DNA of 64,000 nucleotides from Oceanospirillum linum. GTDB taxonomy: Bacteria > Pseudomonadota > Gammaproteobacteria > Pseudomonadales > Halomonadaceae. Shown here one piece after another: positions 52,117 through 61,875 of the stretch (the stretch's first letter is position 1; every line of letters begins with the position of its first letter). The stretch spans positions 124,001 through 188,000 of the forward strand of contig NZ_FXTS01000001.1 of the NCBI RefSeq assembly GCF_900182785.1, in the 5' to 3' direction. Under the pieces are notes generated by a model that ran no database searches, was not told the origin of the DNA, and saw nothing but the letters and a program-made list of their open reading frames with translations. Position numbers and translations under genes: made by a program.

Positions 52117-53162
52117 CCCAGGACAGGCCCGGCAAAAACGTCAGCTATAGCCAGCAGCAAAAGCTTAGAGCTCTTTTCTGGCTTGGGGGCTTAGCGCTGG
52201 CCTGCATACTGAGCCTTATGCTATCGCTACTGACCGGTAGTATCGATGTGGTCATTGCGGATATCTGGCAGCTGATTCAATACCAGACCGGACTAAGTCA
52301 CTCACCGGTCAACGCACTATCCGCCACCGTTATAACTGAGCTTCGCCTGCCCCGGTCTCTTTCAGCCCTTGTCGTTGGTGCTGAACTGGCGCTGGCCGGT
52401 TGCCTGATGCAGGTACTGCTACGCAACCCCCTGGCTGATCCCTATGTTCTTGGGGTATCCGGCGGGGCTGCGGTGGGGGCTCTGTTCAGTATCATGGCGG
52501 GGCTGGGCAGTTTCTGGGTCTCCGGCAGTGCCTTTGTTGGCGCATTAACGAACCTGCTACTGGTTTTTGGCCTGTCCCACGCCAGTGGCGTCTGGTCCCC
52601 CTCTCGCCTGCTGCTAACGGGGGTGGTCACCGCCGCCGGCTGGGGAGCCGTTATCAGCTTTATGCTCTCCATTGGTGAAGATAATCAGTTACGCGGAATG
52701 CTGTTTTGGCTGATGGGTGACCTGAGTCGCGCCACCCTACCCGGCTGGCACGGGCTATTCCTGCTGATAAGCCTGACGATCAGCGCTCTTTTGGCACGAC
52801 CACTGAATATGATGCTCAGAGGGGAGTTACAGGCTAAGGCTCTGGGTGTTGCCGTTTATCCTCTGCAGATCACCCTGTACTTACTGGCATCGGTATTAAC
52901 CGCATCTGCGGTTACCCAGGCCGGAAGTGTTGGCTTTCTGGGTCTGGTTGTCCCCCATATTCTACGCCTCAGCATCGGTTCCGATCACCGCCTGCTGTTA
53001 CCGGCAACAGCTCTGGCAGGCGCTTGTCTTCTGCTACTGGCAGATACCCTTGCCCGTACGCTAATCGCCCCGCAGCAGCTACCTGTGGGGGTTATCACCG
53101 CCTTTATCGGAGTACCGGTTTTCCTCTGGGTACTGCAGAAAAGCAATCGGGGGACAATATGA
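52113..53162 (+). CDS. btuC: BtuC/FecCD-type ABC permease
   Basis: A 349-residue inner-membrane permease of the FecCD family with about ten helices. LRLPRSLSALVVGAELALAGCLMQ, RNPLADPYVLGVSGGAAVGAL and GSVGFLGLVVPHILRL are signatures. It overlaps btuF by four bases and the ATPase gene by four. Siderophore transport is the alternative; the btuF neighbour favours corrinoid. Confidence 0.85.
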   Translation: MTQDRPGKNVSYSQQQKLRALFWLGGLALACILSLMLSLLTGSIDVVIADIWQLIQYQTGLSHSPVNALSATVITELRLPRSLSALVVGAELALAGCLMQVLLRNPLADPYVLGVSGGAAVGALFSIMAGLGSFWVSGSAFVGALTNLLLVFGLSHASGVWSPSRLLLTGVVTAAGWGAVISFMLSIGEDNQLRGMLFWLMGDLSRATLPGWHGLFLLISLTISALLARPLNMMLRGELQAKALGVAVYPLQITLYLLASVLTASAVTQAGSVGFLGLVVPHILRLSIGSDHRLLLPATALAGACLLLLADTLARTLIAPQQLPVGVITAFIGVPVFLWVLQKSNRGTI

Positions 53163-53977
53163 ACTGCGACAAGATATTACCGAATAGAGAAAATCCACCA
53201 CCCTTGCTGGCAAGTCATAACCTGACCGTAAGTATTGGCGGAAAAACCCTGTGCCGTAACTGGCAGCTACAACTCAAAAGTGGTGAAATCTGGGGCATTC
53301 TAGGGGGAAATGGCGCAGGAAAAACAACGCTGCTGCATACTCTGGCAGGGTTACGGAAAGCAGATCAGGGTGAAGTTCTGCTGCAGAACAGGCCTCTAGA
53401 AAGATTAAAAGACCGTGAAAGAGCGCAACAGCTTGGCTTCTTGCTACAGGATGACAGCACAGCCTTTCCGGCCACGGTGCTTGAAACCGCACTCCAGGGA
53501 CGACATCCTCATATGGGGCACTTCAGTTGGGAGAGTTCAGAAGATGAAGCCATCGCAATGGCAGCGCTGAAGCAGGTTGGCCTTACCGATTACTGTCAGC
53601 GCAATATCGATCAACTCTCCGGTGGTGAGCGTCAGCGACTCAAAATCGCAACACTCCTGGTGCAACAGCCTAAGGTTTGGCTACTGGATGAACCCGCTAA
53701 TCACCTGGACCTGCACCATCAGGTCAGCCTGCTGGAGCAGCTGATCGGTTCGGTAAAAGCTCACTCCGGGACACTATTGATGAGCTTGCATGACCTGAAC
53801 CTGGCCCAGCGCTTCTGCGACAAGCTGATTCTGCTCTTCCCAGCGGATGAAAAAGGTAACGGGCCGGAAGTAGGCGATAAAGTAGAGCTACTGACAGAAG
53901 AGAATCTCCAGCGCCTCTATCAGCACCCCATCCGCCGTCTGACAACAGAAGCCGGGCCCGTATTTATTCCGGCCTGA
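53159..53977 (+). CDS. btuD: BtuD-like ABC ATP-binding protein
   Basis: A 272-residue ATPase. Walker A is GGNGAGKTTL, the Q-loop FLLQDD, the signature LSGGERQRLKIA and Walker B VWLLDEPANHLDL; the switch histidine is in SLHDL. The ATG at 53159 overlaps the permease stop. It drives the BtuCD-type importer with the preceding two genes. Confidence 0.87.
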   Translation: MNCDKILPNRENPPPLLASHNLTVSIGGKTLCRNWQLQLKSGEIWGILGGNGAGKTTLLHTLAGLRKADQGEVLLQNRPLERLKDRERAQQLGFLLQDDSTAFPATVLETALQGRHPHMGHFSWESSEDEAIAMAALKQVGLTDYCQRNIDQLSGGERQRLKIATLLVQQPKVWLLDEPANHLDLHHQVSLLEQLIGSVKAHSGTLLMSLHDLNLAQRFCDKLILLFPADEKGNGPEVGDKVELLTEENLQRLYQHPIRRLTTEAGPVFIPA

Positions 53978-54007
53978 CACTCTGCACTCTGATCAACAGG
54001 TAACCCT

Positions 54008-54586
54008 ATGACGCTCTTATGCTTATCCCGTCGCACCACCCTGCTGCGCACGCTCTTTTGCCTGATGACCATGATGTTTGCCTTACCAACCCAAGCCTGG
54101 TGGTTGCCAGGAGGAGACAATAATGAGGATCGCGGCTATCAGGCCGAGTTTCCATTTAATGAACACTATCAGTTTGAGTGCGGTGCGTGCCATATCGCTT
54201 ACCCGCCTCAGGTTTTACCCAAAGCCAGCTGGCAACATCTGTTTGCCAATCTGAACGATCATTTTGGCGAAGTCGCAACACCGGATCAGCATCAGAAAGA
54301 AATACTCAGCTATCTGCAAGACTATGCCAGTAACAGCCCCCATGCCGGTAAATTTAAAGACTTCACCAAGCGCCTGCAGACACCAGCTCCGGTTCGCATC
54401 ACCGAGCTTAGTTTCTGGCGACTGAAGCATGATAAGGTACTGAACCATAAAACTCGGTTTATCACCAACAATCCGGATGTCGGCAGTAGCAGCCGCTGTA
54501 ACGCCTGCCATAAAGATGCCGAGAAAGGATTGTTCCAGAAACATACTGTCAGCATTCCGAACATAGAAAAGCGTGCGTATAAATAG
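54008..54586 (+). CDS. Diheme cytochrome c
   Basis: A 192-residue exported protein with a signal peptide ending in ALPTQA. Two CxxCH haem-binding motifs are CGACH (near residue 58) and CNACH (near residue 165). LPKASWQHLFANLNDHFGE and ITELSFWRLKHDKV match the DHC family (PF09626). It probably acts in periplasmic electron transfer. It follows the btu genes by 30 bases and may share a transcript. Confidence 0.82.
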   Translation: MTLLCLSRRTTLLRTLFCLMTMMFALPTQAWWLPGGDNNEDRGYQAEFPFNEHYQFECGACHIAYPPQVLPKASWQHLFANLNDHFGEVATPDQHQKEILSYLQDYASNSPHAGKFKDFTKRLQTPAPVRITELSFWRLKHDKVLNHKTRFITNNPDVGSSSRCNACHKDAEKGLFQKHTVSIPNIEKRAYK

Positions 54587-54758
54587 CGAATGCCCATAGA
54601 TAGAATAAAGCGATAACCAAAGACTGATTAATTACTCTGTAACGGGGTCTATTGTAATCTTCCCTATGCATCCCCACTCACTCAACGAGTATAAAGCCTA
54701 GCTTTACAGAATACAGAATAACGGCAACACACAAAACTGACCGATTAGCGGAGAAATT

Positions 54759-55169
54759 ATGCGTTTACTACACACTATGCTGCGGGTTGGCGACCTGCAA
54801 AAGTCCATCGAGTTTTATACCCAAGTGATGGGCATGGAGCTACTGCGTCAGTCTGAAAACGAAGAGTACAAGTACACCCTGGCGTTTCTGGGCTACGGCG
54901 ATGAATCCGACACGACTGTTATCGAACTGACATACAACTGGGGCACCAGTGAGTACGATATGGGCAGCGGCTTTGGCCATCTTGCTATTGAAGTTGATGA
55001 TGTTTACAGCGCCTGCGATAAGATCCGTGCAGCAGGCGGCACCATCACCCGCGAACCAGGACCGGTGAAAGGTGGCAATACCGAAATCGCTTTTGTGCGT
55101 GACCCTGATGGTTACGCTATAGAGCTGATCGCCAGTAAGTTTGCTGGCAAAGGACTTGGCCAGGACTGA
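54759..55169 (+). CDS. gloA: Lactoylglutathione lyase (glyoxalase I)
   Basis: Isomerises the methylglyoxal-glutathione hemithioacetal to lactoylglutathione. The 136-residue length matches E. coli GloA (135). Metal ligands His5, Glu56, His74 and Glu122 fall in MRLLHTMLRV, VIELTYNW, FGHLAIEVDD and YAIELI. It has its own upstream region of 172 bases. Confidence 0.96.
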   Translation: MRLLHTMLRVGDLQKSIEFYTQVMGMELLRQSENEEYKYTLAFLGYGDESDTTVIELTYNWGTSEYDMGSGFGHLAIEVDDVYSACDKIRAAGGTITREPGPVKGGNTEIAFVRDPDGYAIELIASKFAGKGLGQD

Positions 55170-55180
55170 TTTAACCTCTC

Positions 55181-55241
55181 TGGCCGGATATAGTAGCCAT
55201 CATGGCCGGATACAGCAGCCATCGGCATTGAGTCGATGGCT
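55181..55241 (+). repeat. Tandem 22-bp repeat and hairpin after gloA
   Basis: Two adjacent 22-base units, each starting TGGCCGGATA and containing AGCCAT, occupy 55181-55224. AGCCATCG (55217-55224) pairs with CGATGGCT (55234-55241). No U tract follows. The rest of the 295-base gap to the crotonase gene shows no feature. Confidence 0.5.
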
Positions 55242-55464
55242 ATTCCCCTTATCAGCAACCTCTGACCTGCAAAACCCCAGTCCCGTGCGTCTCCCCATCC
55301 TATGCCATTGCGGCAGCTTCTTTCTTGAGCTATTTTCAAACAAGTGTTTAAATAGTTTCAGCTCTGCACCGAGCCTGAAGATAACATATCGCTTCTGACC
55401 CGCACCGGAAAGCAGCGCCTAACAGACAAGCAACACGTAACAAGAAAACAATAACGAGGGATTT

Positions 55465-56274
55465 ATGTCTGATACCACACGGATTGCCTTTGAGCGCTCA
55501 GGCCATATCGCCATTGTGCGCCTTAACCGCCCGGAAAAAATGAATGCCCTGGATATGCAAACTTTCAATGAAATTCTGCAGATTCAGCAGGAGATCGCAT
55601 CAGACCCAAAAATACGCGCTGTTGTACTGACCGCAACAGGCGATAACTTCTGTGCCGGGCTTGATATTCAGGGCGTGATGACAGACCCCAATGCTGTGGA
55701 AACCCTCCTCAGCCAGCCGGAAGATTACCAACTGGCAAGCGCCAAAGCACTGGGTAACTATGTCCAACAGGTCGTCGTTGGCTGGCAGCAGCTTAAAGTG
55801 CCGGTTATTGCCGCACTAAATGGCTATGTCTTTGGTGGTGGTCTGCAGATCGCCTTAGGGGCCGACTTCCGTATTGCACACCCGGAAAGTCAGCTCTCAG
55901 TTATGGAAATTCGCTGGGGAATCATCCCGGATATGGGCATTTCAGTTGTCGCGCCCTCTGTTATCGCCCGGGATCAGCTGAAATTAATGGCGATGACCGG
56001 CGACCGTGTTTCCGGGGAGAAAGCGCTGCAATTAGGCCTGGTTACTGAAACTGAAGATAACCCTGAAGAAAAAGCCCGGGAATTAGCGAACACACTGAGC
56101 CTGAGAAACCCTCAAGCGGTTCAAGGTATAAAGCACCTGTTTAACACCGATAATCTGAGCCCGTCTGAAAGCCTGGCACTGGAAGAAAAACTGCAACGCG
56201 GAATTTTATTTAGTCCCAATCAGATAGAAGCCGTTCAAGCCAACCTTCAGAAGAGAGACCCTGAGTTCAAATAA
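55465..56274 (+). CDS. Enoyl-CoA hydratase/isomerase family protein
   Basis: A 269-residue crotonase-fold protein. IVRLNRPEKMNALD, VLTATGDNFCAGLDIQG (oxyanion-hole region), GYVFGGGLQIALGADFRIA and EIRWGIIPDMGIS mark the family. ADFRIA in place of the acidic residue of true hydratases suggests a crotonase with a different reaction. GAGGG lies just before the ATG. It may act on fatty or aromatic acyl-CoA; no pathway genes flank it. Confidence 0.85.
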   Translation: MSDTTRIAFERSGHIAIVRLNRPEKMNALDMQTFNEILQIQQEIASDPKIRAVVLTATGDNFCAGLDIQGVMTDPNAVETLLSQPEDYQLASAKALGNYVQQVVVGWQQLKVPVIAALNGYVFGGGLQIALGADFRIAHPESQLSVMEIRWGIIPDMGISVVAPSVIARDQLKLMAMTGDRVSGEKALQLGLVTETEDNPEEKARELANTLSLRNPQAVQGIKHLFNTDNLSPSESLALEEKLQRGILFSPNQIEAVQANLQKRDPEFK

Positions 56275-56275
56275 C

Positions 56276-56758
56276 TCAGAGCTGCTCCTCTGACAGGTTA
56301 TTGGCAAAGGCCACAGGCCTGAGCAGATGAAAACAGATCCACACCAGCGGATAGATGCTAATCAGTGTCGTGAGAATATCGGCCAGGGTGTGGTAATCCA
56401 GCTCTATCATCAGCATGCCATAACCTACACCACTGATAAGAGCTGCTATCAGAGCGGCTCCCTGTCGCAATCTGGCTCGCCAGCAAAAAGCGGGCTCAGA
56501 TACTTTCCCGTCGGGTAAAAACATCAAAACCAGCAACATCTGATAAAAAGGGATCAGGATAGCGCTATGGGTGCTGAAATCCAGCCCCCAGCTTTTCCAG
56601 AAGCCAAAATAAGTGTCCAGTGCACTGAAGATAAACACCAACAGCAGACTCACTGGCAGAAAAACAGCCCCTGCCCGCATAAAACCCGACCGGTATAACA
56701 TCCAAAACACGCCTGCAGCCAATAATGGTGTATAAATATCTGCCAGGATATCCCCCAT
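56276..56758 (-). CDS. Uncharacterised membrane protein
   Basis: A 160-residue protein with four hydrophobic segments, near residues 10-25, 30-50, 64-82 and 98-145. I do not recognise the family. A perfect AGGAGG site lies seven bases before the ATG at 56758. It ends one base after the crotonase stop, on the opposite strand. Confidence 0.55.
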   Translation of the reverse strand: MGDILADIYTPLLAAGVFWMLYRSGFMRAGAVFLPVSLLLVFIFSALDTYFGFWKSWGLDFSTHSAILIPFYQMLLVLMFLPDGKVSEPAFCWRARLRQGAALIAALISGVGYGMLMIELDYHTLADILTTLISIYPLVWICFHLLRPVAFANNLSEEQL

Positions 56759-57005
56759 ATAAACCTCCTTTTATCGGGTCTGGAAAGTATAAATCGTAAA
56801 ATAGCATCATTGGCATTACGTATCTTGACAAAATTTCACTATGTAAAACTTTATCTACAAATCAATATGTTAGAACAGCTTTACCCGCTATGCCTTTACC
56901 GTTAGTCTAGCCACGGTAAAACCAGCCTGACGATAAAACTGCCTGCTATTACTCAGGCAGCTGAAATCTGATTTTGTTCTGACGGGGGAATTTGGAGTTC
57001 CTGAT

Positions 57006-57314
57006 ATGGATCCATTAGCACAACATATTCATGAGCGGGCCAGACAACTGACCCGAGACTTACTGGAACCTCACACAGAGGTTTTTAAAGGTGCAGCCGA
57101 ACTGACGGCCAGCGGCTCCCAGGCACTGGGTATTGTAAATTCAGAGTTGACCCGACTGGCCCTGAACTGCCCTCAGACCGAAGAGAAAAAAGCCATTATC
57201 GAAGGCTTCTCCCGGGCTTTAGCTCAGCTGGAGTGGAATGCAGAAGATGCTGCAGATCTGGTTCGCAACCTGGAAAAAGAGCTGAAGCTGCATCCGGTTC
57301 AATCCTCCCCATAA
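57006..57314 (+). CDS. Uncharacterised 102-residue protein
   Basis: A soluble helical protein, no signal peptide, no cysteine cluster. HERARQLTRDLLEPHTEVFKG and LAQLEWNAEDAADLVRNLEKE look like amphipathic helices. No family is recognised. TTGGAG eight bases before the ATG supports a real gene. It faces the SulP gene across 67 bases. Confidence 0.55.
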   Translation: MDPLAQHIHERARQLTRDLLEPHTEVFKGAAELTASGSQALGIVNSELTRLALNCPQTEEKKAIIEGFSRALAQLEWNAEDAADLVRNLEKELKLHPVQSSP

Positions 57315-57381
57315 GCACCCCGGCACATCTGGTATTTCAGACTGGGCCAACATAAAGGCTCAGAGCTCTGAGCCATTCACT

Positions 57382-59148
57382 CTAAAGATCACAAAGCTCA
57401 CGCATCGCTTCATGGGTGCTAAGATAGACTTGGCCCGGCTGCAGACGATGCAGAAAGTCAGTCTGACGCAGCTGATCCATAACCGGCCCTTTCACATCCG
57501 ATAGATGCAGGGTGATACCCGACTCCCGCAGATTATCGACCATCATCTCCAGTGTTTCTAAGGCACTGGCATCTATAAAGCTAATTCCATTGCAGATCAA
57601 TACCAGATGCTGCAGCTGAGGTTGCTCAGAAATAATCGCCATTACCTCATCTTCGATATAGCGGGTATTGGCAAAATAAAGATTCTCATCGATCCTTAAA
57701 CCTAAGCAACAGGGGTTTGTTTTCACCTCAAAACGCTTAACATTGCGAAAGTGTTCACTATCCCCCACACGCCCAACCACAGCGATATGCGGTTTGCTTG
57801 TTCGCTGCAACAGTAAAGCCACCGACAGCAACATACCGGCCAACAACCCAGCCTCAACACCGGCGATTAACACCACGGCAAATGTTATCGCTAAAGTCAG
57901 TGCATCAGCCCGGTTAAAGTTCCAGGTATTTTTGATACCCGAAAGATCGATCAGCGGCAGAACCGCCATAATCACGATGACCCCCAATACCGCCTTTGGC
58001 AAATAATAAAACCAGGGCGTGAAGTAAAGCACCGTCAATGCAAGGCCCGAGGCTGTTATCACTGATGCCACCGTAGTCTGGGCACCGGACGCATCATTTA
58101 CCATAGAGCGGCCAAAACCACCTGCCACCGGATAAGCGCCACCGAAAGCAGCACCAATATTGGCAAAGCCTAAAGCCACCAGTTCCTTGTCCGGTCTGAT
58201 GCGCTCCCGGCGCTTACTGGCCAGAGCAGTACCAACGGAGACACTCTCCAGAAACCCGACCAGGGCGATCAATAGCGCCGCAGGTAAAAGCCCCAGCCAC
58301 CAATCCATTTCAAAGGGCAGTAAAGATAAAGCAGGCAGGCCAGCAGGAATATCGCCAACAATTTTAACGCCCTGCTGGTTATTCAGGTCAAAGCCCACCA
58401 CCAGCCCAACACCGGCTAAAATAGCAAACATGGGCCCCGCCTTAGCGACAGACCCTGCAAGCAGGGCTGATGCCCCCCACTTTTGCAGCACAGGCCCCAG
58501 ATACTTTTTGCTATACCACATAATAAAACCCGCAATCAGAGCGATCCCGAGGGTTGCTGGGTTAAAGTCAGGCAGGTTAACGGTCAGATTATTCAGGGTT
58601 TCGTAAAAGTGGTGACCGCGGGGGAAATCCAGCCCAAAAACATATTTCAGCTGACTAAAGGCGATCATCATTGCCGCCGCCGCCGTGAAGCCGGTAATCA
58701 CCGAATGACTGAGAAAATTAACGAGAGAACCTAAACGCAGAATAAACATCAGCAGTAGCACAAGGCCGACTAAAAGCGCCAATACCATAGCTGTGACCAT
58801 GTAGAGTTCTGTTCCAGGCTCTGCATGCTGTGAAACGGCCTCTCCCACCATCAGCGAAGCAATGGCTACCGGCCCCACCGCAAGGCTGCGACTACTGCCC
58901 AAAAGCGCATAAACAAACAGAGGAATAATTCCCGCATACAGCCCCATTTGCGGAGGCAATCCTGCCAGGAATGCGTAAGCCATCCCTTGAGGCACCAGCA
59001 TAATCGCTACAATAACACCCGCAAGAACATCATTAACCAGGGTGTCACGTCGATAATCGGCCAACCAACCAAGAATAGGGAATACTCTCTGAGCCCGGGT
59101 TGGCATTTTTTTGCGTACCTGCACCGGTCTTTGTGAAGGGGATGCCAT
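57382..59148 (-). CDS. SulP-family inorganic anion transporter
   Basis: A 588-residue inner-membrane protein with about 12 hydrophobic segments and a C-terminal STAS domain (from about residue 465, LGLRIDENLYFANT). GLPPQMGLYAGIIPLFVYALLGSSR, VGPVAIASLMVG and GFLESVSVGTALASKRRERI are SulP signatures. Members carry sulfate, bicarbonate or other anions. The ATG at 59148 has AAGGCG upstream. It is divergent from a persulfide-dioxygenase-like gene across an inverted repeat. Confidence 0.88.
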   Translation of the reverse strand: MASPSQRPVQVRKKMPTRAQRVFPILGWLADYRRDTLVNDVLAGVIVAIMLVPQGMAYAFLAGLPPQMGLYAGIIPLFVYALLGSSRSLAVGPVAIASLMVGEAVSQHAEPGTELYMVTAMVLALLVGLVLLLMFILRLGSLVNFLSHSVITGFTAAAAMMIAFSQLKYVFGLDFPRGHHFYETLNNLTVNLPDFNPATLGIALIAGFIMWYSKKYLGPVLQKWGASALLAGSVAKAGPMFAILAGVGLVVGFDLNNQQGVKIVGDIPAGLPALSLLPFEMDWWLGLLPAALLIALVGFLESVSVGTALASKRRERIRPDKELVALGFANIGAAFGGAYPVAGGFGRSMVNDASGAQTTVASVITASGLALTVLYFTPWFYYLPKAVLGVIVIMAVLPLIDLSGIKNTWNFNRADALTLAITFAVVLIAGVEAGLLAGMLLSVALLLQRTSKPHIAVVGRVGDSEHFRNVKRFEVKTNPCCLGLRIDENLYFANTRYIEDEVMAIISEQPQLQHLVLICNGISFIDASALETLEMMVDNLRESGITLHLSDVKGPVMDQLRQTDFLHRLQPGQVYLSTHEAMRELCDL

Positions 59149-59177
59149 AGTCAGACGCCTTATTTTTAAAACTTTTT

Positions 59178-59216
59178 GGAATATTGTTATCATAAATGAT
59201 TATATGCTAATATTCC
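59178..59216. promoter_or_regulatory. Inverted repeat in the sulP / persulfide dioxygenase promoter region
   Basis: GGAATATT (59178-59185) and AATATTCC (59209-59216) are perfect reverse complements with 23 bases between. Inside lies ATCAT-AA-ATGAT (59189-59200). The region is very A+T rich. The spacing and position fit an operator shared by the two divergent genes; the regulator is unknown. Confidence 0.5.
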
Positions 59217-59373
59217 ATAAAATCGAGTCATCAGCCATCGACAACCCGAAGCCAAATAAAAAATGACAAGCGGTTGTTGGAGCTGTGTCTTAAATAAGCA
59301 ATACGGCAGAACTGAAGAAAATGGTAACAGCTCGTGAGTCAACCCGCATGCGCTGGCTGCTGAAAGGAGATCT

Positions 59374-60240
59374 ATGATGAATCCGACAATCAAAGCTTTC
59401 TTCCATGAAGCAACCTCAACCTTTACTTATGTGGTACACGATGGAAAGAACTCTCAGTGCGCGGTTATCGACCCGGTACTGGATTTTGATTATAAATCCG
59501 GTAGCACCAGCACAGAGTCTGTTGAGGCAGTGATCCGGTGGATCACAGAGCATAAGCTAACACCCCAATGGATTCTGGAAACCCACGCCCACGCAGACCA
59601 CATCAGCGGGGCCAAGCATATCCAGGCTAAGCTGGGTGGCAAAATCGCCATCGGCGAGCACATCACCCTGGTTCAGGGCGTCTTCAAAAAAGTCTTCAAC
59701 TACGGTGATGAGTTTGTCACCGACGGTCATCACTTTGATGATCTGATGGTTGCAGGCAGTCAGTTTAAGATCGGTGACCTGGAGGCTAAAGTACTGCACA
59801 CTCCCGGCCACACACCCGCCTGTATCACCTACGATATTGCCGGTAAACTCTTTGTTGGCGATACTCTGTTTATGCCGGATGTTGGCACAGCGCGCTGTGA
59901 CTTTCCCGGCGGCGATGCTGAAACCCTATATGACTCCATTCATACCCTATTGAATTATCCGGACGATACTGAGCTGTATATGTGCCACGACTATCCTCCG
60001 AAAGGCCGTGAGATCCGCCATATGTGTACCGTTGTGGAACAGAAAGAGCACAATATTCATGTGGGCAAAGAAGCCAGTAAGGCAGATTTCGTTAAAATGC
60101 GCTCAACCCGCGATGCAACCCTGGAGATGCCAAACCTGATTCTGCCGTCTATTCAGATTAACATCCGTGCCGGTGAACTGCCCGATGCGGAAAACAACGG
60201 CGTATCTTATCTGAAACTGCCTCTTAACCAGTTTAAGTAA
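59374..60240 (+). CDS. MBL-fold hydrolase, persulfide dioxygenase-like
   Basis: A 288-residue metallo-beta-lactamase-fold protein similar to ETHE1/Blh persulfide dioxygenases. The motif ETHAHADHISGA provides metal ligands, TPGHTPAC and FVGDTLFMPDVG the remaining ones. It would oxidise glutathione persulfide to sulfite. AAAGGAG lies before tandem ATGs at 59374 and 59377. Its partner SulP gene is divergent. The rhodanese domain of some fusions is absent. Confidence 0.85.
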   Translation: MMNPTIKAFFHEATSTFTYVVHDGKNSQCAVIDPVLDFDYKSGSTSTESVEAVIRWITEHKLTPQWILETHAHADHISGAKHIQAKLGGKIAIGEHITLVQGVFKKVFNYGDEFVTDGHHFDDLMVAGSQFKIGDLEAKVLHTPGHTPACITYDIAGKLFVGDTLFMPDVGTARCDFPGGDAETLYDSIHTLLNYPDDTELYMCHDYPPKGREIRHMCTVVEQKEHNIHVGKEASKADFVKMRSTRDATLEMPNLILPSIQINIRAGELPDAENNGVSYLKLPLNQFK

Positions 60241-60329
60241 TTTATCTGAAAGAATGGCCATATCCAGCTATAACGCCCCATTTCTGTTAGCTTAAGCTCC
60301 GGTTGTCAGCTAAAGAAGAAATAAGGGCA

Positions 60330-60372
60330 TAAAAAAACCGCCGCTATCTTTCTGATAGCGGCGGTTTTTTTT
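60330..60372. terminator. Bidirectional Rho-independent terminator
   Basis: A perfect 13-bp stem AACCGCCGCTATC (60336-60348) / GATAGCGGCGGTT (60354-60366), loop TTTCT, with A and T tracts flanking. It serves argG on the minus strand and the hydrolase gene on the plus strand. Confidence 0.9.
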
Positions 60373-60416
60373 GTGTCAGACAAGGCCGAAGCAGTCCGAC
60401 ACCAGGCTCAGACAGC

Positions 60417-61637
60417 TTACAGCTGACTGCGGCCTTTCTGTGCAGCGATACGCATACGCAGTGCATTCAGCTTGATAAAGCCTTCCGCATCTTTCTGATC
60501 ATAAGCGCCAGCATCGTCTTCAAACGTTACAATGTTGTCATCATACAGACTGTCTTCAGACTGACGGCCCACAACGATCACGTTACCTTTGTAGAGTTTC
60601 ACCCGAACCACACCGTTTACGAATTCCTGAGACTCATCGATCATGGTCTGCAGCATCTTACGTTCTGCACTCCACCAGTAACCGTTGTAGATCAGCTCAG
60701 CGTATTTCGGCATGATGCTATCTTTCAGGTGTGCTGCTTCACGATCCAGAGTGATGGATTCGATCGCACGGTGCGCCTTCAGGATCACAGTGCCCCCCGG
60801 AGTTTCGTAGCAACCACGGGCCTTCATACCTACATAGCGGTTCTCAACGATATCAACACGGCCAATACCGTTATCACCGGCCACCTTGTTCAGGTAGGTC
60901 AGTACGGTTGCCGGGCTCATCTCGTCACCATTAATGGCAACGATGTCACCTTTCTTGAACTGCAGATCCAGATACGTTGCTTCATCAGGAGCACGCTCAG
61001 GGCTCACAGACCAGCGCCACATATCTTCTTCCGGCTCTGCCATTGGATCTTCCAGAATGCCACCCTCGTAAGAGATATGCAGTAGGTTAGCATCCATAGA
61101 GTAAGGCGACTTCTTCTTACCGGAGGAGAAATCAACCGGGATATTACGGTCTTCACAGTATTTCATCAGGGTATCACGGGAGGTCAGATCCCACTCACGC
61201 CAAGGGGCAATCACTTTAACACCTGGCTTCAGAGCGTAAGCGCCCATTTCAAAACGTACCTGATCGTTACCTTTGCCGGTTGCACCATGGGCAATCGCAT
61301 CAGCACCGGTTTCATTAGCGATCTCAACCAGACGCTTGGCGATCAGAGGACGGGCGATGGACGTACCCAGCAGGTATTCACCTTCATAGATGGTATTCGC
61401 ACGGAACATCGGGAATACGAAATCACGTACGTACTCTTCACGCACATCTTCGATGTAGATCTCTTTCACGCCCAGAGCTTCTGCTTTGGCTCGTGCCGGT
61501 TCTACTTCTTCACCCTGACCCAGGTCAGCAGTAAAGGTCACTACTTCGGCGTTATATTCGTCCTGTAACCAGCGCACGATTACAGAAGTATCCAGGCCAC
61601 CAGAATAGGCCAGTACTACTTTTTTTATGTCTGACAT
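60417..61637 (-). CDS. argG: Argininosuccinate synthase
   Basis: Joins citrulline and aspartate with ATP in arginine synthesis. The 406-residue length fits the shorter bacterial type. VVLAYSGGLDTSVI is the ATP-binding P-loop, and GATGKGNDQVRFE and AINGDEMSPATVLTYLN are conserved. MSDIKKV at 61637 is the natural start; the frame continues upstream without support. A hairpin at 61721-61745 lies upstream. Confidence 0.96.
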   Translation of the reverse strand: MSDIKKVVLAYSGGLDTSVIVRWLQDEYNAEVVTFTADLGQGEEVEPARAKAEALGVKEIYIEDVREEYVRDFVFPMFRANTIYEGEYLLGTSIARPLIAKRLVEIANETGADAIAHGATGKGNDQVRFEMGAYALKPGVKVIAPWREWDLTSRDTLMKYCEDRNIPVDFSSGKKKSPYSMDANLLHISYEGGILEDPMAEPEEDMWRWSVSPERAPDEATYLDLQFKKGDIVAINGDEMSPATVLTYLNKVAGDNGIGRVDIVENRYVGMKARGCYETPGGTVILKAHRAIESITLDREAAHLKDSIMPKYAELIYNGYWWSAERKMLQTMIDESQEFVNGVVRVKLYKGNVIVVGRQSEDSLYDDNIVTFEDDAGAYDQKDAEGFIKLNALRMRIAAQKGRSQL

Positions 61638-61720
61638 TGGATGCTCCACGCTGACTAAAATGGCCAGAGACCTCTCTGACCCTAAAATATTCTTGGAGAT
61701 TAATCCGGAAAACAACGATA

Positions 61721-61745
61721 AACGGCTATCTCATGGATAGCCGTT
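61721..61745 (-). other. Stem-loop upstream of argG
   Basis: AACGGCTATC (61721-61730) and GATAGCCGTT (61736-61745) form a perfect 10-bp stem. On the minus strand it lies about 84 bases before argG and is followed by a moderately U-rich stretch. It may be a leader attenuator or a weak terminator. Confidence 0.4.
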
Positions 61746-61817
61746 CAGGGGGATCATCTGCCTGAAGGAAATTCTTGCGCAACATTATATACGACTTACA
61801 GGAAAGTTACGATTTGA

Positions 61818-61854
61818 GAAAAAAAGACACCCAAAACATGCACAGGAAGGGTCT
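61818..61854 (-). terminator. Probable terminator after motY
   Basis: On the minus strand AGACCC and GGGTGTCT arms, with one bulge, are followed by seven Ts. It lies 22 bases beyond the motY stop. Confidence 0.5.
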
Positions 61855-61875
61855 GATTTCCACAAGTCAGTGGCT

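Noticed and set aside
55181..55224. 22-bp tandem repeat considered as CRISPR or an attachment site
   Set aside because: Only two units without spacers, and no integrase or tRNA nearby.
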